Shown piece by piece: positions 22,889-35,006 of a stretch of DNA of 64,000 nucleotides (positions are counted from its first letter, which is position 1; every line of letters starts with the position of its first letter). The DNA is taken from contig NC_133528.1 in the NCBI RefSeq assembly GCF_048544455.1, positions 50,892,293-50,956,292 of the forward strand, read 5' to 3'. Under the pieces are notes generated by a model, which was not told the DNA's origin, made no database searches, and was given only the letters and a program-made list of their open reading frames with translations. The stretch comes from Silene latifolia (lineage: Eukaryota > Streptophyta > Magnoliopsida > Caryophyllales > Caryophyllaceae). Position numbers and translations under genes: made by a program.

Positions 22889-24375
22889 GGTACGAATATT
22901 ACGGAAGTATAAGTTTTCCTTCTTTCTTCTTCTTAGATTGTCATCACCTAATCTCATAGTTTTTTAGTTAGTCATACCGTACTTGTCTCATGTTGTTTGA
23001 CCTACCACCATGCACCGTTGGGGGCACTAGGAGACATAGAATTTTTAGTAGAGTATATTGTCGGGCGTGAACTTCCGGGACGGAGTTCTTTTTAAGGGGG
23101 AATATTATAATACCTCGCAATTTATAAGACCGTACTCGACCTAGTAGAAAGTCCACTTGACCGAGTGGAGCCCACTCGATCGAGTGGGGGACTGAGTGAA
23201 ACATGGGAAATGGCTGGAAGTTGTTGAAACAAGGTCACTCGACTGAGTGGCTGTTTACTCGACTGAGTGGCTGTTTACTCGACTGAGTGGAGCTTCACTC
23301 GATCGAGTGCCACGTCATTGTCTAGCTTTTACGAGAGAATGGTAGGTGATGCATCACTTTCAAACGTTATCCTTTTCAGATTTTCCCACCTGAAATAACT
23401 CTCAACCTAATCTCTACCAGTCTCTAAACACTCACAAACAAACACAAACCTTATCCTCTAAATCTAGTCTCCATATTTAAAGAAGTTCTTGTCATTCCTT
23501 TCTCTAGTTCATCCACCATCTTTGTAAGTTGATTTCCACTTTTATTTCCTTAATATTATTTTGGTAACCTTAAATTTTCGAGTAGATTATCTCATAATTA
23601 ATTAGGGTTCTGGGTAATGAAGGGGATTAATTATTATGTTTATTATAGTGGAATGTGGTAATGAATGTAGTAATTAATTTATGTAGGAAGTTTCATTGAG
23701 GAGCATTTCTAGGCCATAGCTTGAGGCTTTGTGAACATAAGCTTGAGATGGGGTTTTCCCTACTTAGCTTTAATAACATGTATGTTTAGTTATGCATTTA
23801 TTGTCATTAATTATACTTATCTCATGGTAGTTGCATTATAACATGATTATTGGTAATTAGGGTTTGTGAAATGATATTGTCTTGTGTTAATTATGTATGT
23901 GGTGAGGGAGTAAGCATGGTTAAATGTTACATAAATGATTAGTATGCATTATAACATGATTAGCTGAGCAATTACATTAGAAATGGGTGAATTAGTGAGG
24001 GATTGAGTATTTGTGACATATTATGCCTTGTGTGGTTAAATGATTATTCTTGTTGGTAAGTAATTATATTGTTGCTATATTAATTGGTGTTGGAGGATTA
24101 TGGAGTATAATTGGTTGTTGTTTTGGAGACGGAAGGCGGTTGGGAAACTGTCTTCCGTTTGAGTCACCTCTTGGGGCTTCCCACTCCAAGGGGGGTGCGC
24201 ACATTTAGTACTAGGTTTTTGGGGGGACTCGTGTGGTTGAGACATGATGATTAGCAGGGGAATCGAGTCGCTCTCGGACCCGGTACCACAGACGTATTCC
24301 GAGTACCTAGTGATGGTTTGTGGTATCATGGGTGTGTCCCTGACACCTGTAATGTGGAGGAGAGAACTTGGAGGA
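22889..24375 (+). mobile_element. TekP: 3' end of a Tekay-like gypsy element
   Basis: About 190 bp of interior are followed by GACGGAGTTC, a PPT TTTTTAAGGGGG (about 23089-23100) and an LTR from 23106. The LTR starts TATAATACC where relatives have TGTAATACC. The upstream part is cut by the TRG insertion at 22889. The LTR has no clear end and runs into LINE sequence near 24375. Confidence 0.7.
23132..23311 (+). repeat. Palindrome array in the TekP LTR
   Basis: Eight or so copies of ACTCGATCGAGT and the variant ACTCGACTGAGT, two in tandem units GGCTGTTTACTCGACTGAGT. It is in the U3 just after the LTR start, as in ChrX. Confidence 0.8.
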
Positions 24376-24511
24376 GAATTTATATCTCCCGCTAAAGACG
24401 ACTGAATCTTGGCCTTCTGGATAAGGAAACTATCTCTGGCATTCTGTAAATCCCTCACCTCTTGAGCCACTAAAGATTCTTGCTGCATAAGCTCATAATC
24501 TTCTGGTTTAT
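24376..24511 (-). pseudogene. LineA ORF2, segment between endonuclease and RT
   Basis: The minus frame reads 'SLVAQEVRDLQNARDSFL' and 'AKIQSSLAGDINS'. This aligns with the LineB stretch 'YRELANARSSYLAQTAKIKW...GDSNT' just before its RT domain. It continues the frame that stops at 39226. LINE similarity ends abruptly near 24376, where gypsy LTR sequence begins, so the RT and 3' end were lost by deletion or recombination. Confidence 0.8.
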
Positions 24512-24540
24512 TGATGAGTCATAATTATATACATATTTAT
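24512..24540 (+). repeat. AthB 5' LTR, first 29 bp
   Basis: TGATGAGTCATAATTATATA onward is identical to the start of the 3' LTR at 37702. It is cut by CopN after TTTAT (24536-24540) and continues at 33391. Confidence 0.95.
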
Positions 24541-25793
24541 TGTTGGGAAATGTGTCCTCAACAATAGTGCGATCATATGATTTAAATATCATTATTAAAT
24601 CTCATTTTAAGAATACAATTGGGAAGTAATATTGTTACTGTCAACTGGTCAACATATATCGGTAATGATTGGTGACTAGAGTTTAACATTTGTCGTGTGA
24701 CGGTGGTGATCGATTGACCCCTAGGTCATACCTAAAGGGCAATACTCTTAATTGATTATTTAATTAATCGTATAATGTTGCGAGTTAATTAAATTACTTG
24801 AAAATTGACGGACGATTTTGGAAGTAAAATTTACGTATCAAATTGAAATGTGATTAAATGAGATACGGTCTGAGTAATTAAATTGTATAATTACTCGGAT
24901 GAAATAAATTGTTTAATGTAACGATTAAATTGAATGAATTGTTATAAATACAATCAGTTGTGATTTATAAATTGGTAAAAATTATTTCGGCACAGTAATT
25001 ATGGAATTACTAAATCAATTTTTGTATGTGACGTATTTTTATTAATGCGTTGATTTTTAATATGTTAAAAATACATTACAAATTATGTTACATGTGACAT
25101 GTTACATATTGACAATTGACAAAATAATATGGATTCCATATTATCATATGGACCGAAATAAAGAAGAGGTTTAAGCTAATTAAATTGTTTAATTGGTAGC
25201 TAAACATAATGATTGTTTTGCTTTAGTAGCCTTACATGCCTATAGTGCATTGTGAAGACAAATGAGCCCATGCATTGGCTCCTTTCCACCTCCTCTTGGC
25301 CGGATTTTTAGAGAAGAAAAACCACTTGGTTTTTCTTCTTATTTTTGATATACACCATAATGTAATGTGTGGATTATTCATTCTAACTACTCATCCAAAA
25401 ATACAAGTTCTAGTGAGAAGAAAAATCCTCTCTTCTCCTCTCTTAAAAACCGAAACTATTATGTGATTTAAAGAGTTTTGGTTCAATTTTCTACTAAGAT
25501 TAATATTATACTAGTACTTATAATATTAATTAGATTAAGTGAAAGCCTTGGGTATAAAGCTTGGGGAGAGATCTTATACTTAGATCTTTGTTCTTCCATT
25601 GGAAAAGCTCAAGAACAAGAAGAGAAAGGTGATCTCTCTTGTGCCCAATATAGCCGAAATATTGAATGTAAGGACATTATTTCTCTTCTCTTTTATTAAT
25701 GTTTGCATGCATAAAATCCGTTTTAATTTTATGACAAATTAGTTTAGACATATATGAGTATGTTAACATGTATATGAACCTACATTTCCTTCA
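24541..25793 (+). repeat. 5' LTR of CopN (1253 bp)
   Basis: Starts TGTTGGGAAATGTG and ends ACATTTCCTTCA. It differs from the 3' LTR by short indels near 24670-24690 and a small change near 24990. The short reading frames at 25275-25466 and 25478-25699 recur identically in the other LTR and have no recognisable domain. Confidence 0.95.
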
Positions 25794-25795
25794 AT

Positions 25796-25807
25796 TGGTA
25801 TCAGAGC
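25796..25807 (+). promoter_or_regulatory. tRNA-iMet primer-binding site of CopN
   Basis: TGGTATCAGAGC two bases after the LTR end; standard for plant copia elements. Confidence 0.93.
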
Positions 25808-27540
25808 CGCGGTTGTTTGCATGCAAATTGGTTAAAAGTTTTTCCAAGTTATATGAATAACAAATAAAACTTGTAAAATTTGTGTTATTATGATATATCA
25901 CGAAATTATTACATGCATGTTAATATTTCTGGTCCTAAAGTGTTTTAGGATATTTTGGTTAATTTTTCGGATTTTTATTGTTCATATTTAATAATAATGA
26001 CATTTAAATGTGATTTTATGAGTAAAAATGTCATTTTTGGTCGAAAATTAGCTATACTTCGAATTTTCACTTGGTTTTTGGATATGTTGTTACATATATT
26101 ATTTTGAGATAACCTGTAATTTTTCATAATTTTTGCATTTGTTATGCTCGAAAAATGAATTTTTCATTATTAAATATGGATTTAAGAGAAAAATAGGTTA
26201 ATATGAGTTAAATTTCGAATCTGGTCATAGAAAATTTATATGTTGTCACATGCAATTTTACAAGATGTGTGTAAAATAATTGGCTATAAAGAAGTCTTTT
26301 AGCATGATTTATGAATTTTTGAAGAAAAATGACATAAATAGTGACATTATTAGTGAAAATTAATAAAATATATTCTATGACTTAGGAAAAACGTCTAATG
26401 TTGCATTTTAGTCACTTTTTCAGATCTAAAATTGAAAAGTTAGTGAAAATAATTTTTCCATGTTTTTATGATTATTTTATTAAATATCGATAAACCGCAA
26501 CATTGTTTTTCCGAAAAATTTTCGAAATTTTTAACCTTAGATTTTGAACATTATGAGTGTCATGGAATTTTTCCAGAATGTTCATGAATTTAAATTTCAA
26601 ATTTTGAATTTATTTGAAATTTTTCGATTTATTTGAAGTTTAATGGCTTATTTTTGTAATTTTTGGTCCATTTATGAACAATTTTATAAATAAAGGTTAA
26701 TTATGGTCAAATTATTAGTGAAGACTATATTTTGAGTCCTAAGAGGTTAGGGTAATTAACTTATGCATAAATATGAGTTTATGTATTTTTGTGATTATAA
26801 AATGTTGAAATCACGCAAATCCGTAAAAACCGAGTAATATACGATATTGGCTAATTAAAGGCGATTTAGCATAAAATTGAGCATGTTTATACATAACATA
26901 ATGCTGCTTTTTTTTTCTTTATGATTGTCATAATTTTAATTTATGTAATTTTTGAATTATGTAATTTTACTTAGTATGGCCTTAGATTTTAATCGGTATT
27001 TCCCGAAATGTATGGGAATATCGATTCGGTTGTAATTTTTATTGTGATCTCGTATCACCGTTTTGTAATTTAATAGATTTATTTTATTTTAGTTACAAAT
27101 GTATAATAGGAAATTATGTAATTTGCTATGTAATTTTATTCATTCCGGAGTTCCAAAAGACGGATTTCTTCAAGAATGGCGATACATAAAGACGGTGTTA
27201 CCTCGAGATGCGTGCCACAACCGAAGTTTAAGGGACCAATGGAGTTGGTTTCCGAATATGTAATAGATAAGTAGTTTTTCTATTTTAGGAAAGGCCATAC
27301 TAGGATTTATTTCTTTATGCTTGCATTTTATTTTATGTCACATGCATCGCTAAATCGCCATAACTAAAACATGCATCCTTATTTTATCGAGTTTATCGAC
27401 CGTGTCAATTAGAATTATCGTAGTTCACCGCTTTAGTTCACTTAAAACGTGATAGATAATAAATTGACATGACCTCTCGCTAAAACAATCAATTGAGACA
27501 TAGCCTTACCAAATAGTAGAAACCATGAAAACCTATTTCG
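25808..27540 (+). other. CopN non-coding leader
   Basis: AT-rich, with stops in all frames and many TTTT and AAAAT runs. No gag start is recognisable. A short block near 27150-27260 ('AGACGGATTTCTTCAAGAAT') is more complex but shows no domain. Confidence 0.5.
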
Positions 27541-27900
27541 CGAGGGAGTGCACTCGGCCCTACCGGGGTACAAACCTTGTTACGTAGGGGAAGTGGGTGA
27601 TGAATGTTAATCCACCGAATTCATGTTGATAAGGGTTGAATCGGCCCTACCGTGCCCAAGTTGATATGGATTTGGATCATGGACACATTTATTCGAAATT
27701 TGGATTGAACTCAACAAAAGTTTTTCGATAAGGGATGTATCGGCCCTACCGTGCCCTTGTCGGATGTGTTTTGGGCTATAGATAATTGTTAATGTAATAT
27801 TATCGACCAAGAGTTCTAAAAGTAGAATCGATTAAAGAGTTAATCCACCGAGTTATATTGATAAGGGATGAATCGGCCCTACCGTGCCCAAGTTAATATG
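27541..27900 (+). repeat. CGGCCCTACCG repeat block in CopN
   Basis: Three copies of a 30-bp unit (GATAAGGGATGAATCGGCCC and on) at 27628, 27727 and 27860, with flanking similarity (TTGATATGGATTTGGATC), and a shorter copy at 27550. The spacing of about 100-130 bp suggests a duplicated longer segment. Confidence 0.8.
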
Positions 27901-28511
27901 AATTTGGATCTTGGAATCATTTATCATAGTTGGGTAGAGGTCACTATGTAAATGCTTTACTTGTTGTTTACAAGTATTAATAAAACGATAAATGTTAAGT
28001 TTTCCACTATTCCGTTGTTATATTGTTCTATTTCTTTACCACAATTCATATACGATATCATTTCGTTTTTGATTCAAATCTCCATTAAAATATCGTAACT
28101 AAAGACAAATATGAGTTTGCTTCTAAAACCTCAAATGAACCATTGCTAAGAATCTCTTGTAAAGAGTATAGATTAAAGTTATTCATTATCAAACAGGTTT
28201 TTGATTCTTGACTAACACGTCTACTTGCAATGGATTGTTTTTCCATGTACTTAAATGCATTAAGTACATCGAAGCGATAAAAATTGTTTTGGTAATTAGT
28301 TTTGTCAAGAATTCGTAATTGACCAAAATAACGCAACCACTTCAATGAAAGTTTTTAAGACTAAAACGAACAAATGAAGAGTAATCTTCATGAATTCAAT
28401 TTTGCTTCTCAAAGCAAAGACTCATTGAAATGAGTGGGAGCATTCTCTTAAACCGTTAAGATGAGAACGAGGTTCAAGAAGTAAAGATTATAGTGGAATT
28501 GATACTAGGTA

Positions 28512-28709
28512 ATGTTAAAGGTAAAGTTGTTGAGAATGACGATACTAAACCTATCAATCCCGACCGAGATAATTTCCATTGTCTTAAATGTTAGACACGA
28601 GAAAGGAAACTACCCCAAATTATTGAAGAATCAACAAGTTAGTTGTGGGACATCTAATGGGACCTTCTTCTTTAAAAATGTTTATTTGATTAAACATAAA
28701 TTTTGCTAA
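28512..28709 (+). pseudogene. CopN gag relic with zinc-knuckle remnant
   Basis: TGTCTTAAATGT at 28580-28591 would encode CxKC. A stop follows immediately, then GAAAGGAAACTACCCCAAA resembles the 'GHWKRNCPK' part of a copia CCHC knuckle with codons damaged. This is remnant similarity only. Confidence 0.5.
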
Positions 28710-29286
28710 TACTACTTCGTCAATATTAGAAACCAATGGAGGTTTTCATCATTGTACTTGATACATAGGATGATTAGAATATGACGACTAGCAACAATGA
28801 AGTTGAGAGATAGAGTAATTGTGTACTCAATCTAGTTTTTGGATTTAAAGTAGTACTTAATTGTGACTATTAAGTGCATAAACTCTAAATAAGAATATAA
28901 ACTTGTTAAGAGACAAAAGAGGTTTTCACTTTTGTGACCCTATACACCACGATTTGATGAATGGCTAGGCCATTATCAAGGTGATTATATTCTAAACCAA
29001 ACTAGAATGACATATCATGTAGATGATGTAAGATTCAAATTGGTAACCCAAGATTAAACCTTAAATTTTGGAATGATGAACGCAAAGAGTTATCGAGTAC
29101 TCTTGAAACCATTAGATTGTTAATGGTATATGCGTATCTTGTATTCAAAGCAAGATGTCTCGTGCCTTTTGTTTGAAAAAGGAGTTCGAGATTGTAAATC
29201 ATTGATCCAAAATAGGTTGATCATTTTCTTTTACCAACGATTTAAGTTGACACTAGTGTGTTCACTTAATAAGGTAAATTGAGAAA

Positions 29287-29424
29287 TCTTTGAAGAAGTT
29301 CAAATGTTCAAGGAATCACGATTTAGTCGTGATGGGATTATCAAAGTGAAGACTTTCTTTGAAGAAGTTCAAATGTTCAAGGAATCACGATTTAGTCGTG
29401 ATGGGATTATCAAAGTGAAGACTT
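29287..29424 (+). repeat. 69-bp tandem duplication in CopN
   Basis: TCTTTGAAGAAGTTCAAATG... occurs at 29287 and again at 29356. Each unit contains the inverted repeat ATCACGA-TTTAG-TCGTGAT. Near-identity of the two units points to a recent duplication. Confidence 0.9.
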
Positions 29425-29810
29425 TGATATAAGCCAAAGGAAATGTGATATAGTATCACAAGTTAATCTCTCTTAGCACGCATCATGGAATAATGTGTGA
29501 TTAGATAAGAAATCAAACGCTATTCGATATGGTTTGGATTTCAATCAAGTTACTTTGAGTTACTTGATCCTTTTGGGGATTTTATCATTTTTGTCTAAAT
29601 TATTTTTCCACTAAAACGAATCATATGAGATATGAAATGGTAAAGGTACCATGTTTGTAAGTTTTCACAAGAGACAGATGCTCATTTTTCCCTTTCAATA
29701 ATCACGAGCACGACGGGTTTGCGGCTCATGAAGCTGTCTTTCTAAAATACAAGTTTATTTTTAGAAGACAGAGTGGGAGAAATTATTCAAAGAGCCACAA
29801 AGATGTTATG

Positions 29811-29916
29811 TCGCAAGAAACTGGTCTTTCTTGGCTACGTGAGATGTTTTGTGTAAAACGTTGTCGCAAGAAACTGGTCTTTCTTGGCTACATGAGACGT
29901 TTTGTGTAAGACATTG
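29811..29916 (+). repeat. 53-bp tandem duplication in CopN
   Basis: TCGCAAGAAACTGGTCTTTC... at 29811 and 29864 with a few substitutions. A further short duplication (TTGCAAAGGGTTTTGCACTA) occurs at about 30139 and 30187. Confidence 0.85.
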
Positions 29917-30479
29917 TTTCTTCAAAACCTAGGAGGTTAAAATTCGTCACTTGTTAAAAATGATGAATTCATGTTACTTTTAAGAAAGTAAAGAGCTTAT
30001 AACTTACAAAGAAATTGTTTGATTCAAGATTGATTACTTCTGGAAAGTAATGAACATATGACTTACATAAGAGTGATTAAGTCACAACTCAATATAAGGC
30101 TTAGAGCCATGAAAATCCGAAATAAAAAGGCTTGATTAGTTGCAAAGGGTTTTGCACTAATAAAGAGAGATTTCAAAGTTTGATTGGTTGCAAAGGGTTT
30201 TGCACTAATTGAAATGCTTAAGTCTATTTGGATCTTCTTAGGGATTGTGTTTCATTATGAGGTTATGAAATGCATAGCAAGTGAATCTAAAACCCACTTC
30301 TTCAATAGAAGGAATGTATTCAATACATGTCTTGAGTTTTGAAGATTCTTGCAATCCTAAGATAATGTGAAACTTAAGAGAGGGTCTTAAGTAGGACATC
30401 AATGAGTTGGAATCAACATTTTTGGATCATGTGATAAAACATTTCTCGATAAGTCGAGAAGTTGTGTTTATACATGAAG

Positions 30480-31280
30480 TTTAGTGGGAGTTACGGAAAT
30501 TTTAATTAGTCCGATATGTGGATGACATATTGATCATCGAGAATGATTTAAGACTTTTGGAGTATTATAATACATCTTGAATATCCAGATTTATGAAGAT
30601 AAATCCACATGATATTAGCGTCAGTAAGAAGTCTTATGTTGATAAGATTCATGACTAGTTCAATTAAATCGAACATATTTGATTGATTCCATTTGCTTCC
30701 GCTGCCGGATCAATTAAATGAGTAAATGATGTATAACACTTCATATACTTTGAGTATGATGAATTGTTTTCAAAATCGAATTTAAGTAATCTTTACCTAG
30801 TATATAAAGATTACCCTTAAGTGCTTGCAGAAGCATTAAGGAAGTAAAGCAAAGTGTTTATGATGCAATTTTGTGTAAGGGTGTTACACAAGTGACAATT
30901 GACAATTGAGGTTGCGCATGGTTTCCGACAAAACCATAATCAAAACACATTAGGATGGTTAAGATACCATTGTGGCCATGATAATTAAGAAGTAGATTTT
31001 CTAGAATCGTTCTAGGCAATAAAGTACAATGAGAGATATATATATAACGGAAATTGAGTACACTTGCAATCATAAGATGTGCAAGAGGATGAGTCCCGCA
31101 CACTGTGAAAACAGTAGGAGCGATTCTTAGGCTAAGAGGGCCTATGTCTTGATTGGATCTCGACACGTACTCAGAAAGTGTTGTGATGCAAATGTATACA
31201 TTACAAAGGAAAACGAATATGTAGTAAGGTTGAGTAAGGTACAAGAAGTTGATAAAACCTACTAACCAAAGCCTTCTCAA
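30480..31280 (+). pseudogene. CopN pol relic (RT to RNase H)
   Basis: TAT GTG GAT GAC at 30515-30526 encodes YVDD, followed by codons resembling 'ILIIENDL', the copia RT catalytic block. 'AGTCTTATGTTGATAAG' (about 30630) fits 'SYVDK' of the same family. Similarity is interrupted by many deletions. No functional enzyme can be made. Confidence 0.65.
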
Positions 31281-32118
31281 AGGCTAAACATGATAAGTCA
31301 TGTCATTTCAATTGAATTGAAATCAACAACTACGTACAAGATCAAATCAGATTATAGAACATGAAATAGTAATCAGGCATTGACTATTCATGTGTGATAA
31401 TCGCATTTGTCGTTCGAGTTTTATTTTTAAAAACTCTTTTATTATACTTTGTTACATCCAAACGGGTTGTGGAGACAATTGAACCCCGTTAAAGTGAACA
31501 CGGATTAGCATAGTATTCGCCCATAGTCACTTGTATGAGGTGACGTCTCGAAGTGACTAGAGTGTGATGCGATTGATGGCAAGTTCAAGTGCCATACAGT
31601 CATGTGAGATGACTAGTCGATCACATAGGCAGATGTTATGAACACCTTGTCGGGCCTTATGACCGCTTATAGAGTTCTGCAAATTTATATAGCCTGGTCG
31701 TGGCGAGAGCTGCTATAGTATTCTAATGAGTCGATTCTTTTGACTAAAGACTATTCACCTAAGATGGCACAGTTTCAGATTAACTTTGATTTGTGTTACT
31801 ACGACCTTCGTAAATGGGGTCAAATGGGCATATTTTGGGTTATGATGGCTGTGGCTAGTCGAAGGGAATGAGTGCGATAGGAATTGTCCACCCCCTTGTC
31901 AGGGTTAAAACAATATCTCAGGGCCACTCGAGGAGTAATGAATCGAAATGCGTGGCCACGCTCGGAAGGTATCCGAGTGGATAAATCCGGTCAATCAGTT
32001 ATTCTCGGATCGAGGAAACCACTCTCGATATGATCACTTGCAAGTACGACTGAAAGAGACCTTGCATTGAGTGGGAGATAGTAATAGGACAAGAGAATTG
32101 GTGACGCACACTTGTCGA

Positions 32119-32133
32119 GGACAAGTGGGAGAT
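32119..32133 (+). promoter_or_regulatory. Polypurine tract of CopN
   Basis: GGACAAGTGGGAGAT directly before TGTTGGG; AAGTGGGAGA is the common PPT of plant copia elements. Confidence 0.85.
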
Positions 32134-33390
32134 TGTTGGGAAATGTGTCCTCAACAATAGTGCGATCATATGATTTAAATATCATTATTAAATCTCATTT
32201 TAAGAATACAATTGGGAAGTAATATTGTTACTGTCAACTGGTCAACATATATCGGTAATGATTGGCTGACTAGAGTTTAACATTACTGTCGTGTGACGGT
32301 GGTGATCGATTGACCCCTAGGTCATACCTAAAGGGCAATACTCTTAATTGATTATTTAATTAATCGTATAATGTTGCGAGTTAATTAAATTACTTGAAAA
32401 TTGACGGACGATTTTGGAAGTAAAATTTACGTATCAAATTGAAATGTGATTAAATGAGATACGGTCTGAGTAATTAAATTGTATAATTACTCGGATGAAA
32501 TAAATTGTTTAATGTAACGATTAAATTGAATGAATTGTTATAAATACAATCAGTTGTGATTTATAAATTGGTAAAAATTATTTCGCACAAAGTAATTATG
32601 GAATTACTAAATCAATTTTTGTATGTGACGTATTTTTATTAATGCGTTGATTTTTAATATGTTAAAAATACATTACAAATTATGTTACATGTGACATGTT
32701 ACATATTGACAATTGACAAAATAATATGGATTCCATATTATCATATGGACCGAAATAAAGAAGAGGTTTAAGCTAATTAAATTGTTTAATTGGTAGCTAA
32801 ACATAATGATTGTTTTGCTTTAGTAGCCTTACATGCCTATAGTGCATTGTGAAGACAAATGAGCCCATGCATTGGCTCCTTTCCACCTCCTCTTGGCCGG
32901 ATTTTTAGAGAAGAAAAACCACTTGGTTTTTCTTCTTATTTTTGATATACACCATAATGTAATGTGTGGATTATTCATTCTAACTACTCATCCAAAAATA
33001 CAAGTTCTAGTGAGAAGAAAAATCCTCTCTTCTCCTCTCTTAAAAACCGAAACTATTATGTGATTTAAAGAGTTTTGGTTCAATTTTCTACTAAGATTAA
33101 TATTATACTAGTACTTATAATATTAATTAGATTAAGTGAAAGCCTTGGGTATAAAGCTTGGGGAGAGATCTTATACTTAGATCTTTGTTCTTCCATTGGA
33201 AAAGCTCAAGAACAAGAAGAGAAAGGTGATCTCTCTTGTGCCCAATATAGCCGAAATATTGAATGTAAGGACATTATTTCTCTTCTCTTTTATTAATGTT
33301 TGCATGCATAAAATCCGTTTTAATTTTATGACAAATTAGTTTAGACATATATGAGTATGTTAACATGTATATGAACCTACATTTCCTTCA
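32134..33390 (+). repeat. 3' LTR of CopN (1257 bp)
   Basis: Nearly identical to 24541-25793, and 4 bp longer through small insertions. It is followed by the TTTAT target duplication and the rest of the AthB LTR. Confidence 0.95.
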
Positions 33391-34885
33391 TTTATGCCTC
33401 CCCTTAATTGCTTTTGATACGATTTCGGGCTAAATTATGCTAATTACATGCCTTTTATGTTAGAATGTCGATACTTCCGCTTTTTTATGTTTAATGCAGG
33501 AATGATGTATTTGAGGAGCAAAGGAATGAAATGGGCATCGCGGAGTGGGCATGAAGGGATACACAAAGCATGGCACGAGAATTCATAAGAATGAAGGAAG
33601 AGAAGTTAAGAAGAAAACACGAAGAAAATAGCTTCTTATTACTAATGCCTACTTTGAAGAGCCATATCTCTAGTTCTATAACTTATTTTCAAGTGATTCC
33701 AACTGGAGGTGAAAGCTTATCTTCTTAGCTTTCCAACGCCATGAACATCGCTTGTTTCTAATAAGTAACGAAGAAATGGCGGCCATTTGAAGTTCAGTGC
33801 GCGAAGCAAGAACTTGGTTCCTCGATCGAGTGCGGTGAGGCTCGATCGAGGAACCAACCTAATCAATTAAAATTTGCAAATGTCGAGAGTTGGGGTTCCT
33901 GAACTTTGGTGCCTCGATCGAGTGAGGCTAGGCTCGATCGAGGAACTGGTAACTCGATCGAGTGCACTTAGGCTCGATCGAGGAACCTTCCTGTTTTCTA
34001 TAATTCCCGCAACTTTCCTTAAGTCGGTTATGTATTACTATAAATACCAAAACTCATACCCTAGGTTATTTATGCTTTTATTTTCGTAGGTTTAGTATAG
34101 CTACTCTAAAACTCTCTCAAATACTTTTAGTTTAGTTTAGTTTCATTATTATTGTTCGGATCTAAGCTTGTTCTTCATTATTACGGTATTGTTCTTTAAT
34201 CTTTCCTTTATTATTAATCATTATTTCATTGTTCATCTTTTATGCTTTTAATTATGTCTTCCATTATTGTTATTGTTCTTATTCTTTCTATTATGCGTAG
34301 CTAAATCTTTAATCTAGGGAGAAAAGGGGATCTAGGTTGTTAGAAAAGGGATTACTATTAATTGATTGTTAAACTGCTTTCTATTGTTGTTTAATTATTG
34401 TTTTATCATCTAATTGATTGATTACTGATAAGAGTTAAATAATTAGTCTTGCATAAGCTAGGATTTTCACCGACCGGGTTAAAAATAGTATAGGCTATGA
34501 TAATTGAATAGAGATAATTTAATGATAGCAATTGCATGTTAAATTAGATCTAAAAGAAATATTGAATCGACTGATCATATGACTTTCAACAATATAAATT
34601 GCTCAATCAATGAATTAAATCTACCCTTGAATGACTACCTAGTGAACCCAAATCCCTAGACTCTTTAGTATTATTGTTATTCATCTTTAATTTACTTTGA
34701 AATTAGCTGTTAGAAATCAAATCAATCAAAACCCCCAAAATTGGTTACCTTTAAGACGATCTAAATATTAACAAACTAGATAATCACCGCCTCCCTGTGG
34801 ATTCGACCCTTTCTTACTGCTAGCTACTAGTTAGTTGAGAATATGATTTATTTTGATAGGTCGACGACTGAAAATAACTTGTTCA
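33391..34885 (+). repeat. AthB 5' LTR, remainder
   Basis: It continues the LTR broken at 24540 and ends ...AACTTGTTCA, where the 3' LTR ends ...AACCTTATCA. Only scattered substitutions separate it from 37731-39220. The small ORF at 33874-34089 is repeated in the 3' LTR and lies across the palindrome array; I do not regard it as a gene. Confidence 0.93.
33816..33987 (+). repeat. Palindrome array in the AthB 5' LTR
   Basis: Six copies of CTCGATCGAG, arranged as pairs GGTTCCTCGATCGAGTG...GGCTCGATCGAGGAACC, so each pair forms a larger inverted repeat. The TATA-like CTATAAATA is at 34038-34046. The sister array is in the 3' LTR, starting near 38154. Confidence 0.85.
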
Positions 34886-34889
34886 AATT

Positions 34890-34907
34890 TGGCGCCGTTG
34901 CCGGGGA
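34890..34907 (+). promoter_or_regulatory. tRNA-Asp-type primer-binding site of AthB
   Basis: TGGCGCCGTTGCCGGGGA is the canonical Athila PBS, complementary to the 3' end of plant tRNA-Asp. It starts four bases after the LTR end. Confidence 0.93.
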
Positions 34908-35006
34908 GGCAACAATTGTTCTGTTTGTTTCTATTTATTTTTGTCTTTTGTTTCAGGGAACATCAGTTCCTTGAGGCAGTTTTATCTTTTCTTGTTGTTT
35001 TCGTGT

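Larger units (their letters stand above)
24541..33390 (+). mobile_element. CopN: non-autonomous Ty1/copia element (8850 bp)
   Basis: LTRs at 24541-25793 and 32134-33390 (TG...CA) with tRNA-iMet PBS and PPT. TTTAT duplication at 24536-24540 and 33391-33395. The LTRs differ by only a few small changes, so the insertion is recent. The 6.3-kb interior has no ORF of useful length: it holds relics of a gag zinc knuckle and of the RT YVDD motif among deletions and internal duplications. It fits a large non-autonomous derivative moved in trans. Confidence 0.93.

Noticed and set aside
25275..25699. Two short ORFs repeated at 32872-33296
   Set aside because: Identity reflects the two young CopN LTRs, not selection; there are no domains and they span LTR promoter sequence.
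30858..31280. 140-codon minus-strand ORF in CopN
   Set aside because: It is antisense to the RT/RNase H relic; there is no similarity to a known protein that I can see.
33874..34089. 71-codon ORF repeated at 38209-38424
   Set aside because: It covers the AthB LTR palindrome array and is duplicated only because LTRs are duplicated.
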